DNA of 64,000 nucleotides from NCBI GenBank assembly GCA_016802295.1, contig JAESIW010000137.1, positions 2,601,747 to 2,665,746 on the forward strand, in the 5' to 3' direction. Each line of letters opens with the position of its first letter. Position 1 is the stretch's first letter. Under the pieces are notes generated by a model, which saw nothing but the letters and a program-made list of their open reading frames with translations, was not told the DNA's origin and did no database searches. Source of the DNA: Brachionus rotundiformis. Taxonomy: Eukaryota > Rotifera > Eurotatoria > Ploima > Brachionidae. Positions 12,410-22,000 of the stretch are shown one piece after another. The position numbers and the translations under genes are program-made.

Positions 12410-13873
12410 ATGATGAGTTTTACTGGCACTATAGCCATATTAACAGCTTTTTTGGCTTTCTTAATTAGCATAGCTATCCACAAAATAGATGAAGGTAGCT
12501 AAACAAAAAATTTAATTTATTGAAAATTATCTTTTAAATTTTAGGTCACATTGGCGTTTATTACAGGGTGATTGAAAGTTTATTAGAATATGAATTTTTT
12601 AAATATAGCTTAACTAAAGGGTGGCGCGTTGTTAACATCAACATCAGGTCCAGGATTCCATTTAATGGTTCCATTTATTACCACTTTTAAATCAGTCCAA
12701 GTAAAATTCAATCAACAAAATGAAATTAAAAATTAAGAATGAAATTTAGACAACTATGCAAACAGATGAAGTTAAGAATATACCTTGTGGTACCAGGTAA
12801 AAAACTCTTTTTATATAGAAAAAGATATTGTTAATTTATTTAAAAGTGGTGGCGTAGTGATTTACTTTGACAAAATTGAAGTAGTTAACTTTTTATCTCC
12901 TGACCATGGTATTTTTAAATTATAAAAAGAGATATAACTAAATTAAAGAAATTTATAAAAGTTTACGATACTGTAAAAAAATTTACAGCCGACTATGACA
13001 AACCTTTGATTTTCAATAAAATTCACCATGAGCTAAACCAATTTTGTAGCATGCACACTCTACAAGAAGTCTACATCGATTTATTTTGTGAGTGGGCATT
13101 TAATTCTCAATTTATGATTATTATCTGTTTTTGTAGCTGATATTGACGAGCATTTGAAGAACGCTTTGCAGACTGATTTAACTACTTTGGCACCAGGGCT
13201 CTTCATTCAGGCAGTTCGCGTTACTAAACCGAAAATTCCGGAACAAATTAGAAAAAATTATGAATTAATGTGTTAAATGAAACAAATAGAATTGTTAGAC
13301 TTATTATTAAATAAATTTTTTTATAAAGGGAAGCTGAAAAGACCAAACTTCTGATTTCAGTTCAACACCAGAAAGTGGTCGAAAAAGAGGCCGAAACTGA
13401 GAGAAAAAGAGCCATAATAGGTAAAGAATTGGAATTAAATTAAATAAATAAATCGAAACATAGTTACTATCTTCTTGTAGAGGCTGAGAAAGCTGCTCAA
13501 GTTTCAAAAATTCAATTTGAACAAAAAATAATGGAAAAAGAATCAGACAAAAAGATTGCTGATATTGAAGGTAAGAAGTATGGTATAAAAAACAGGATCC
13601 TAGTTTCTTTTTAGTTCAGATGCAAGTTAATAAAGACAAATCGCTGGCTGATGCTGAATTTTATAAAGCACAAAAAGAGATAGAAGCCAACAAAGTAAAA
13701 ACTGTCTTGATTAATTAAGTTTTAAAAGCATATATTTTTTTAAGGCTAAATTGACACCTGAATATTTAGAAATGATAAAATATGAGGCTTTGGGCAAAAA
13801 CACAAAAATTTATTTTGGAAATTCAATTCCAAACATGTTCAATGATAATTTCTTTAAAAATTCCAGCAAATGA
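12410..13873 (+). CDS. ERLIN: Erlin (ER lipid raft-associated SPFH protein)
   Basis: Eleven exons are modelled: 12410-12494, 12545-12567, 12620-12700, 12750-12796, 12847-12908, 12962-13087, 13137-13269, 13329-13420, 13481-13570, 13615-13694 and 13745-13873 (315 residues; human erlins about 340). The product starts with one N-terminal membrane anchor, then HKIDEGHIGVYYRGGALL and TSTSGPGFHLMVPFITTFK, which is nearly identical to vertebrate erlins. The SPFH domain is followed by the coiled-coil segment KVVEKEAETER and the conserved end TPEYLEMIKYEALGKNTKIYFG. Erlins form large ER rings that hold activated IP3 receptors for ubiquitination by RNF170 and limit SREBP activation. The tail after IPNMF is shorter than in vertebrates. 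The donor for exon 7 is taken at 13270 because it alone restores MEAEKTKLL. The sequence does not distinguish ERLIN1 from ERLIN2. Confidence 0.93.
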
Positions 13874-14158
13874 AGATTAACGAGGATAAATCGGAAGTAA
13901 TTGATAAAATAATTGATAGAACTAATGTAATAATTTATAAACCTAGTATTTATTACAAAATTGGTATTATTTTATTTTCGAATATTTTTTTAATAAATGA
14001 TAAAAAAGTGGTTCATTTTCTATTTTAAAAGTTTTAATTTTGAAATTCTCTAAATTTAAAAATAAGACAAAAAATGTATCTTTAAAAATAATTTCTAAAA
14101 TTTTAATTATTCAAATATTTTATTTAGAATTTAATTTAATATTTTATTTTGATTTAAA

Positions 14159-14485
14159 ATGCTTTACTTTTGTCCAAATTGTGGCAATGTTTTAATTGTA
14201 GAAGAAGGGCCCAACTGTTACAGATTTGCGTGTAATACCTGCCCATTTATAAACAATATAAAAGATAAAATGGCTAATAGGAAATATTGTAAACTAAAGG
14301 AAATAGACGATGTGTTGGGTGGCGCTGCAGCATGGGAAAATGTGGACTCTACAGAGATTACTTGTGAAGAATGTGGCCATAATAGGGCTTATTTTATGCA
14401 AATTCAGACACGATCTGCTGATGAGCCGATGACAACTTTTTACAAATGCTGTAATCCTCAATGTGGAAAACGTTGGCGCGAATAA
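14159..14485 (+). CDS. POLR3K: DNA-directed RNA polymerase III subunit RPC11
   Basis: A single exon encodes 108 residues, the same length as the human subunit. It has two zinc ribbons: an N-terminal one with CPNCG at residue 5 and CNTC at residue 25, and a C-terminal TFIIS-like one with CEECG, CCNPQCG and the diagnostic QTRSADEPMTTFYKC hairpin. The Asp-Glu in RSADEP are the residues that reach the polymerase III active site and stimulate RNA cleavage. The linker DDVLGGAAAWENVDST is identical to human. RPC11 is needed for transcript cleavage, termination and re-initiation by polymerase III. The gene is intronless and lies between erlin and selenoprotein W copy 2 on the same strand, with no functional link evident. 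Confidence 0.98.
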   Translation: MLYFCPNCGNVLIVEEGPNCYRFACNTCPFINNIKDKMANRKYCKLKEIDDVLGGAAAWENVDSTEITCEECGHNRAYFMQIQTRSADEPMTTFYKCCNPQCGKRWRE

Positions 14486-14805
14486 GCATCTTTGATCAAT
14501 TTTAAAAAATAAAAATAATTTCATAAAATCTTTACTTATAAAATAATTTGTTCTTTTAAATTTAAAATAAAATTTTAATCCAAATTTAATTTTTCGAATT
14601 TAAAATATTTAGATAATTTAAAATTCTTATTTTTTTTTGGATAAACAATTTTAGACAAAAAGTTGAGACTAATCAAGCCTGACCGAATTTTAAGATTATT
14701 TAAATCTTGTTCTATTTTTATAAAAATGATTTTTATTCAAGAACTTTTTAGCTATTTAAGTGAAAGATTTTTTTTAAAATAGACAATTTCATAAGAATTT
14801 TAAAC
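14486..14805. other. Intergenic between RPC11 and selenoprotein W copy 2
   Basis: AT-rich spacer of 320 bases with no coding feature. The last part should hold the copy 2 promoter. Confidence 0.5.
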
Positions 14806-15104
14806 ATGAGTCATTTAGAAATTACTATAGAATATTGGTAAGGTGATTTTAGTTCTAATTAAATAAATTTAATGGCTATTTTAGTTCTTCATGAGGATAC
14901 GGCTCTCGTTTCAGAGAGCTTCAACGACTCATTCTTAAAGAAGTTCCAGATGCGAGAGTTATTGGCTTTACTGGAAGAGCATCATCTTTCGAAGTCAAAA
15001 TAAATGGAAATTTAATTTTCAGTAAATTAAAAACTGGAGTTTTTCCAAATTTAGAGGAGATAGCCTTACAGATTGCCGTCATGATACAACAAAAAGAAAT
15101 CTAA
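14806..15104 (+). CDS. Selenoprotein W-like protein, copy 2 (CSSU motif)
   Basis: The exons are 14806-14837 and 14885-15104 (83 residues including Sec). The frame runs through TGA at 14892-14894, giving C-S-S-U-G-Y-G-S-R-F-R-E-L-Q, then RASSFEVKINGNLIFSKLK and a C-terminal amphipathic helix ending QQKEI, with TAA as stop. The two residues between Cys and Sec are Ser-Ser, whereas selenoprotein W proteins usually have Gly-Ala there. This could alter the redox potential of the active site. A SECIS hairpin lies 61 bases past the stop. The intron again splits the first cysteine codon as TG|T. No disabling mutation is seen. Confidence 0.87.
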
Positions 15105-15159
15105 ACAAACAAAGAAAAAATTAAGAAAAATAATTTGATAAATTTTATGGATCTTTTTT

Positions 15160-15215
15160 AGCGAATGACTAACACTATTTAAAGATTTTAAAAATCAATG
15201 GTGGTATGATATATT
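15160..15215 (+). promoter_or_regulatory. SECIS element of selenoprotein W copy 2
   Basis: ATGA is at 15165-15168 and TGAT at 15207-15210. The stem TAACACTATT pairs with AATGGTGGTA at 9 of 10 positions, counting one G-U, and the apical loop is A-rich. It fits the SECIS core layout. Confidence 0.75.
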
Positions 15216-15726
15216 AAAAATTCGTAAAATTTATTATCTTATTTAATTTTTAATTTTTGATTATTTTAAATAAATAAATAAAACTAATATTCTTTTTTTC
15301 TAATAATGATAATAATAATAAAATATTAAATGAATATTTAAATATAAACCTTTATCATAAAAATTCCAATATTTTAAATTTATTTATTTAAAAAGCTTTT
15401 TTTAACCTATATGATTAAATATATAAAGATAAAAATTTAAAAATTCAATTTGATTTTTATTAGTAGAGCTTTTTTTATCTTAATAAAATAAAACTTAAGA
15501 CTTGAAAATTTTTCAAAATAAGATAAAACTTTTTGTTATTGAATAATAAATATTTCTAGAATTAACTAAAAAAATATAGGTTACTTAATAACTCTATTTC
15601 TTATAAAATTATGTTCGAACATAATTATACAAAAAAACGCTATAAAAGGCGTCATTATTTTTTTTGAAATTTATATTATTTTTTAACAAAAAATTTGAAT
15701 ACAAATTTACCGTATTATTCAAAAAA
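15216..15726. other. Intergenic between selenoprotein W copies 2 and 3
   Basis: AT-rich spacer of about 510 bases with a short AAT/ATA-rich tract near 15305-15320. No coding feature is seen. Confidence 0.5.
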
Positions 15727-16019
15727 ATGAGTGAAGTTCAAGTTCATATCGAATATTGGTAGATAAGAGTTTAATTTTATAAAATCTTTTATAAATTTTA
15801 TCTTTAAGTGGTGCATGAGGTTATGGATCTCGCTATCGCGAGCTTCAAAGGACAATTTTGGCAAAAGTTAAGAATGCCAAAGTGACTGGGTCAGTCGGTC
15901 GTTCCTCTTCCTTTGAGATAACTGTAAATGGTTCTTTGGTTTATAGTAAACTTAAAAAAGGAAGCTTTCCCGATTTCGATGATATTGCTACGCAAGTAGC
16001 CGAAATCGCCCAAAAATAA
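15727..16019 (+). CDS. Selenoprotein W-like protein, copy 3
   Basis: The exons are 15727-15758 and 15809-16019 (80 residues including Sec). It reads MSEVQVHIEY, then C-G-A-U-G-Y-G-S-R-Y-R-E-L-Q with Sec TGA at 15816-15818, then GRSSSFEITVNGSLVYSKLK and a C-terminal helix ending EIAQK with TAA stop. This is the closest copy to the classical selenoprotein W motif and length (about 85 residues). The SECIS is the best formed of the five. A LINE fragment separates this gene from copy 4. Confidence 0.9.
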
Positions 16020-16084
16020 ATGATCAATCCATTACCAAAAATTGACAAAAAATAATTTTTCAAATTTAAATTCACGGTTTCATT

Positions 16085-16140
16085 TAGTTAATGACTATTG
16101 TCAATGAAAATAAGAAAATCATGACAATATGATAAATTCG
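16085..16140 (+). promoter_or_regulatory. SECIS element of selenoprotein W copy 3
   Basis: ATGA is at 16091-16094 and TGAT at 16130-16133. The intervening stem TATTGTCA pairs perfectly with TGACAATA over 8 bases, closing an A-rich loop that contains the unpaired AA. It starts 72 bases after the stop codon and is a textbook SECIS layout. Confidence 0.85.
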
Positions 16141-16387
16141 TAGATGATAATTGTTTTTTTAAATTTGTTTTTTTTTTTTGTTTATAATTTTGGCCTGTAT
16201 TAGTTTAAACATAGTATTTTTTGAATAAAATTAATTCTTTCCACCTTTTTAACAAATTAGATTTTTTTCTTAAAAATGCATTCTTAAAAAAAAACAGAAT
16301 AAAAAATATCTATTCAAAAATCCAGTAAAATTAATTGATAAAACAAGAATAAAAAAAATAAAAAATATTAAAACTTAAAAAATATCT

Positions 16388-17077
16388 AAAAGTTTTTGAA
16401 TGGACCAAAAACTTTCTTGTTCAGCTTAACAACGAAAAGTGCAAGGTGATGCATTGTGGTAATCGAAAATTTAAATACATGATCAATTAATTTTTTGTTA
16501 AAAATAGATAAAAAGAGAGATCTTGGTGTTATTTTTACTGATTACTTGAAGTGATTAAATGATTAAATGATACTGCAAAAAAGAGCATATAGAGTTGTAT
16601 GGTCAGTGAGAAAAATAATTAAGTTACAGACAAAATACTCAATTTGCAGACTTTACCTTGAATATGGTGTTCAAGTTTGGTTTCCTTTTCTTTAGATAGG
16701 CAAACCAGACTTGAAATTTCTACTTAAGAATCGAGTCAAAGAAGAGATATAAAATTGGTTCTTGAGCAAAAAAAAAACTGAGCTAAGGACAGGCTTAGTT
16801 CATTGAATCTTACTACTCTAGAAACGAGGAGAATTAGAGGAAAATGTTCAAAATAGTCAAAGGACTCGAAGAAGTAATCTGGCTTAGAATTGTGAATGTG
16901 CCAATATTCAACTTTGTTACCAACAGAAAAGTTAATATTTGAAATAGTCTAGATAATGATACAATTAACTCTAAAAATGTTAATGAGTTTAAAAACAAGA
17001 TTGGCAAAATTAATTTTAAATAGGCTATTTTGATGAGTTTGGACACTCACATCTTTATTTATTTTTTTATTATTATT
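16388..17077 (+). mobile_element. Decayed 3' end of a CR1/Jockey-type LINE (reverse transcriptase C-terminus)
   Basis: Broken frames read, in order, FLVQLNNEKCKVMHCGN, then KRDLGVIFTDYLK, RLYLEYGVQVWFPF, LTTLETRRIRGKMFKIVKGL and finally NVNEFKNKIGKINFK before a stop. This is the standard order of the thumb and C-terminal part of non-LTR reverse transcriptases (KCKVMHLG, RDLGV, LEYAVQVWSP, RRLRGDLIEVFK, VNSFKNRLDK). Several stops and frameshifts interrupt it. A T-rich, ATT-repeat tail follows the terminal stop, as expected for the 3' end of a 5'-truncated insertion. It sits between selenoprotein W copies 3 and 4 and is certainly inactive. The 16141-16387 and 17078-17313 flanks are featureless. 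Confidence 0.85.
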
Positions 17078-17313
17078 ATGTCTAATTAAATTATTCAATT
17101 GACCACTTAAATTGCAATTCAATTTTATATATGTGAAATAACTTTATTTTATTTTGAGGAATAATTAATTTTTAAAATCTAAAAATCTTTAAATTAGATT
17201 TTTCATTTTAGTTTTCTCAGGATGACTAAGTAAAATTCTGCCTATATTACGTTAACATATGCTTTAAAAAATTACTTGGTAATTTACAACAAATTAAGTA
17301 AATAATTCCTAAA

Positions 17314-17608
17314 ATGAAAATCAATGTTTTAATTGAGTACTGGTAAATTATATTCTCTATTTAGCATTATGAGATTAATTTTTTTTTCAAGTGGAGGATG
17401 AAGTTTCGCCTCCTGTTTCAGGGAAGTTCAAAGAGCTATCTTTAAACAAGTACCTGATGCGATTGTTATCGGAAATGTTGGTCGTTGGTCATCTTTTGAA
17501 GTAACGGTAAATGGTAATCTTATTTATAGTATGTTGGAGACAGGTGAATTTCCGAACCGTGATTTTATAGCTACACAAGTGGTCAGAATTGCTAATGAAA
17601 TCAAATGA
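17314..17608 (+). CDS. Selenoprotein W-like protein, copy 4 (CGGU, divergent)
   Basis: The exons are 17314-17342 and 17392-17608 (81 residues including Sec). It reads MKINVLIEY, then C-G-G-U-S-F-A-S-C-F-R-E-V-Q with Sec TGA at 17399-17401. The two residues after Sec, Gly-Tyr in the other copies, are Ser-Phe here, and an extra cysteine lies five residues after Sec. The family block GRWSSFEVTVNGNLIYS is intact, but the following Lys is replaced (SMLETGEF). The stop is TGA at 17606-17608, immediately backed by TAG. It is the most divergent coding sequence of the five, yet the frame is open. Functional specialisation or early decay are both possible. Confidence 0.82.
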
Positions 17609-17655
17609 TAGATTTTAATAAAATTAATTTTAAATTTAAAATTTAACAAGAAAAT

Positions 17656-17710
17656 TTGCTTATGACTGTTGATTTGGTAAATTATTTAGCCTTATCAGTA
17701 CGATAATTTA
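17656..17710 (+). promoter_or_regulatory. SECIS element of selenoprotein W copy 4
   Basis: ATGA is at 17662-17665 and CGAT at 17701-17704, which satisfies the N-G-A-N half of the core. The stem TGTTGAT pairs with ATCAGTA with two G-U pairs, around a loop containing AAA. It is weaker than copies 1 to 3 and starts about 54 bases after the stop codon. Confidence 0.6.
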
Positions 17711-17813
17711 AAATTTTTTTTGAAAAATTTTATCTTTAATATTTAACTTAATAATAAATAGTTGTGTATATTTATTCGAATTTAATATTCTAAAAAAGAT
17801 TGTTTATTAATTT

Positions 17814-17872
17814 AAATCTTGTTTATTTTTAATAATTATTTTCCTACCTGAAATGCGCATTCAGTTACTATA
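17814..17872 (+). repeat. 59-base direct repeat, first copy
   Basis: This is identical over 59 bases to 17963-18021 (offset 149). It includes the segment ACCTGAAATGCGCATTCAGT, which stands out from the AT-rich surroundings. The second copy lies just upstream of selenoprotein W copy 5, so this looks like a duplicated promoter-proximal segment. Confidence 0.9.
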
Positions 17873-17962
17873 GTTTTGAAAAAATTATTATTCATCATGA
17901 GAATTATATTTTAAATTATCAATAAATAGTTAAATATATATAAATTTTTTTTTTGTTAGCTC

Positions 17963-18021
17963 AAATCTTGTTTATTTTTAATAATTATTTTCCTACCTGA
18001 AATGCGCATTCAGTTACTATA
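17963..18021 (+). repeat. 59-base direct repeat, second copy, just upstream of selenoprotein W copy 5
   Basis: Identical to 17814-17872. It ends 56 bases before the copy 5 start codon, so it may carry promoter elements. Confidence 0.9.
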
Positions 18022-18076
18022 AGTTTCGAAAATTCAAATCGTATTTGGTAAAGAAATTAAAAGTAAATTTGAAAAA

Positions 18077-18376
18077 ATGAGCAAAGTTGATGTTTATATT
18101 GAATACTGGTAATTTTGTTTTATAAAAAAAAAGATAGTTTGAGATTTAAATAATTTTAGTGGTGGGTGAGGTTACGGCTATCGCTTCAGAGAGCTAAAAA
18201 GAGCCATACTCCAAAAAGCTCCTGGTGCGAAAGTTTCCGGAGGTGTTGGCCGATCGTCATCGTTTGAAGTCACTATAAATGGAAAATTAATATACAGCAA
18301 ATTAAGAAAAGGGAACTTTCCAGATTCGAGTGCTATTGTGATGGAGGTAACCAAAGCAGTCAAAGATAGTTCTTAA
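18077..18376 (+). CDS. Selenoprotein W-like protein, copy 5 (CGGU)
   Basis: The exons are 18077-18108 and 18160-18376 (82 residues including Sec). It reads MSKVDVYIEY, then C-G-G-U-G-Y-G-Y-R-F-R-E-L-K with Sec TGA at 18167-18169, then GRSSSFEVTINGKLIYSKLR and a helix ending KAVKDSS with TAA stop. The coding sequence is intact and close to copy 3 in the beta-strand block. The 3' hairpin is strong but lacks a recognisable 3' SECIS core, so Sec insertion here is less certain than in copies 1 to 3. If recoding fails, the product would stop after 13 residues. Confidence 0.82.
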
Positions 18377-18423
18377 ATTGATTAACAAACTATTTTCAAA
18401 ATAAATCATTCGGCTTGAATTAA

Positions 18424-18472
18424 GCAAATGATTTCTATCATGATAAATTTAACAAAATCTGATAGAATAACA
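18424..18472 (+). promoter_or_regulatory. SECIS-like hairpin of selenoprotein W copy 5, non-canonical
   Basis: An ATGA at 18428-18431 is followed by a perfect 8-base stem (TTCTATCA with TGATAGAA) around an A-rich loop containing AAA. The bases just past the stem read TAAC instead of the expected N-G-A-N. It sits where the SECIS lies in the other copies, but the non-Watson-Crick quartet is incomplete. Confidence 0.45.
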
Positions 18473-19060
18473 AAATTTAAATCTAGCCATCTTTTATTTG
18501 TGAAAATTTCTAACCTTTTGTTATTTTTTTTTAAATTAATTTACTTTAATAAAGTTTATTTTAATAGCTTTGTCATTCTATATTTTAAATTTAAATAGAT
18601 TTTTAGACTTGTTGATATATTAATGAGATGACTCATAAATTTGTGATGAAAAATAAAAACATAAATAGTTAAATAAAATAAATTTATAAATTTTTTTTTT
18701 AAAATCCGAAATATAATTTTCAATTATCTTTTCTGCACAATAATTTCAATTAAAACACAATATATAAATAATTGTTATTTTTTAAAAATTCTTATTTATT
18801 TAGATAATTTTTCTAAATTAACTAAATATACAAAATATAAATACAGATAATTCAAAAAAATTTTCATAGATAAAATATTCAAATTTGATGAGAATATTTA
18901 AAATAATTATTCGAAGAGAGCAACAATACAATTGTCTGAATTGTATTCACAAGTTGCTAGGAAACAACATTTGAAAATGTTAAGGTGAATTAGAATCAAA
19001 AAAATTTCTGCTTATACCAAGAATAATATTTTATTCTTGATTAAAAATCAATACAGAAAA
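18473..19060. other. Intergenic between selenoprotein W copy 5 and meckelin copy 1
   Basis: AT-rich spacer of about 590 bases. No sixth selenoprotein W copy, RNA gene or repeat is recognised. It should contain the meckelin copy 1 promoter. Confidence 0.5.
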
Positions 19061-22000
19061 ATGAAAAAAATACTTTATCTTTTAAAAATCTCAATAATTT
19101 ATCAATTTTTTATAAATTTTGCGTCATGCCAATCGGACTCTTTAGCGCCATTCAAGGTATTAAAGCCGACAGACTGCAATTCCGCTTCTCAATTCTTTGA
19201 TATTTCTACGTCTGAATGCAGAAATTGTCCCTCAAATAGTCGTAAAAAAGACCGTAAATTTTTCAACTTAATATAAAAATTTTTATCTAATTATCAAATT
19301 CTAGTTTTTAATTGTAAATGTGATGATAATTTTTTTGCCAATTACAATTATGGTGGAGGCTCTCTTGTGTGTAGTCAATGTCCTGCCAATCAAGTTCAAT
19401 CTTCCGATGGCTTTTCTTGTGTAAACTGTGATACCAGGTGCAAAAGTTGCGACACTACCATAGGCTTTCTTACTGACACCGACCAAGATGGAACAAAATT
19501 AAACTCATATCAATGCATTATCTGTAATGCTCAAAAATCCAGAGTTTACGATTCATCATGCAAAAGCTGCCTTCCATTCATATTTTCCTTGACCAGCTCC
19601 AATATCAACACTCTTTTCTGCAACAATAATTTTCTAGAATCTGGTTCGATTCTAATCAACAACGATGGATCTATTCGACCAAACGAATTTGTATTCAGCA
19701 TAGTATTTGATAGTGATACCGTAATTTCTGATTTTATAAGTACCAATTTAATTGCTGCTTTTACCCAATGCCAAACTAGTAAAAGAAATGCGACTGCCTG
19801 TCAACTGCTGGCCAATATGTGTCTGTTGAACATGTACACAACCTACGTTCAAAATGGACTTGATGCATGCCAAGCTTTCTACTCTGTCAGAGGATCTGCA
19901 AGTCAGGATCTTTTATTTTGGGGCGAATACATACCATGGATTGTTTATCCACAGTCTTATGCTCTTTATCTTTCTAATTATGAGAATAATGGTCTTGGAA
20001 ATGGGAGATTTTTGAAGCTTAGTTTGAATGAAAAGTGTCAATCAAGCACTTTTAAATTCTATGCCAATCAATACAACTTGGATGGTTCATTTCATTCTGG
20101 CTCTTTTGTTGAAACTTCTAAATTTCAATTGTGCAACTATCTGAATCCTTCATACTCGCTAGCCTCAAAAGTGTCACCTTTCTCTGTTACTGAATACAAT
20201 CAGTCTTGTTTTTTGTCTGTTTCAAGCTTGCTTGAGTTCGGAAAAGACCCCAAATTTTTTGAACTATTTCTAAAATTTGACAATTCATCTGAATTGGTGC
20301 CTATTCCAGTGAAAATTTTAAATTATAAAGAAAATAATGTGCAGGTTAATTTAGAAGATGAACGAAATCAAAAATTGCACAGAAGATTTTTTATGGTCGA
20401 CTCTATAAGTTCTAAACAACCATCATCACTCAGTTCCAAATACATTCGCTACGCCAAGTCATTTATTATTTTTATTAAATTAATAGATTCTCAAACAAAT
20501 GGTGAAATACATCCACCAGTCATTATAATTGATTATGATTATGTATCAACAGATAATTTGGATCGAACAGTTGAGGTAAGCTTTCAAATTGATTATTCGA
20601 GTAATCTACAAGCGCCTGACTTGGCCATGTGGATAACATCCGGAATTTTGGCACTTTTTTCTCTGGTTTGGGCCTTTATACGGGCTTTGGTGTGGAACCG
20701 AAGGTCAGGAAAAGTAGCACCAGATCTAATCACTTTGTTCAAATTTACCATGTTCATATGCTCCTCGATTGGAAATGTTTTTTTCTTGGTCTTAATTGCT
20801 GGATCGCTTTATTGGTTGATATTTTATAAAGGACAGGGTATAGCTTATTTAGTTCTACCAAATAGCAACCAACAGGCAGTCTTTATAGTCATGCTGGTTC
20901 TAGCTTTTGCATTTAAATTAATTGATGTGCTTCATTTAATATTCTCTCAGACTTCTTTTGACATATTTTTTATCGATTGGGAAAGACCCAAGTCCGACTC
21001 GCCAAGCATGATAAACCAACTTATTCCATCTACTGTCTTGAATAAAAATAATGATGAAGAAAAGGACCACTTGCTGAAAAAAGAGCTGTCCGAGTACAAT
21101 AAAATATCCTGTTGGAGAACTTTGTTTGTGGCAAATGAATGGAACGAGATACAAACATTCAGAAAAATTGATCCATTAATTCAATTGATTGGTGTACTAT
21201 TTTTCCTAAAAGTCATCAATTTAGAAGCAATAACTACCGCTGATTGTAATACGAGTATAAGCCCAGATGAGAACCAATACCAAGCTGAATACAGTGGAAT
21301 ATTAAGGATAGCAATGGCTGCATCAATGTACATCGGGATCGGAATACTCCAATTTGTTGTTTTCGAATTCTTTTATATTCGGTGTATTTCTGACAAAATC
21401 GGACAATTTATCGACTTTTGCTCGGTGGCTAATATAAGCATGTTCATTATGACTCATACTCAATATGGTTATTACATACATGGACGATCTCCACACGGAA
21501 ATTCTGACATTAGCATGCAGTACATGTCAAAGGCTCTGTCCAAAGAAGAGAATGAAGAAACTGGCAAGCGTGGACTGGGCCAAAATTCAGATCAACAAAC
21601 ATTTTCCATTTTTATTTCGAGCAAGTTAAGCAATGAATATTCTAAAGTCATGATACCAATATTTCAGGTAAAAAAAATTAAACAAACTAATTAATTAAAT
21701 TTTTTAATTTTTAATTTAAGAAAAAAAGTCTAAGAAAGAGTAGCGGAATTAGTGGAGCTGAATTTGATAAAAGAGTCTTGGCCTATAACAACTTGAACAA
21801 ATTTCTAATGGGCTATATTGATAATGTAAGAGCTTAATTAAAGAAAAAAGTTAAATTAATTATCTATTTAAAAAAAAAGATTTTGAGAAATTTAAAATAT
21901 AAAATTGTGAGGAGAAATTTTTTCGAAAATATTTTCAATATTGAATTCAGAGATCCGACCAAAAGTGGATATTTTTTTGCTGGTAAATATCCAAATATTC

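Noticed and set aside
13270..13272. Erlin exon 7 donor at GTTAAATG, one codon later
   Set aside because: It shifts the next exon out of frame. Using GTGTTA at 13270 yields MEAEKTKLL, as in vertebrate erlins.
11558..18169. TGA read as tryptophan (variant genetic code) instead of Sec
   Set aside because: TGA is used as a true terminator in DENR, erlin, claudin-like copy B and others. The five internal TGAs fall exactly at the Sec position of the SelW motif, and four of the five genes carry SECIS structures.
14806..18376. Selenoprotein W copies as pseudogenes because of in-frame stops
   Set aside because: The only interruption in each is TGA at the CxxU site. The frame, intron and beta-strand block are otherwise intact.
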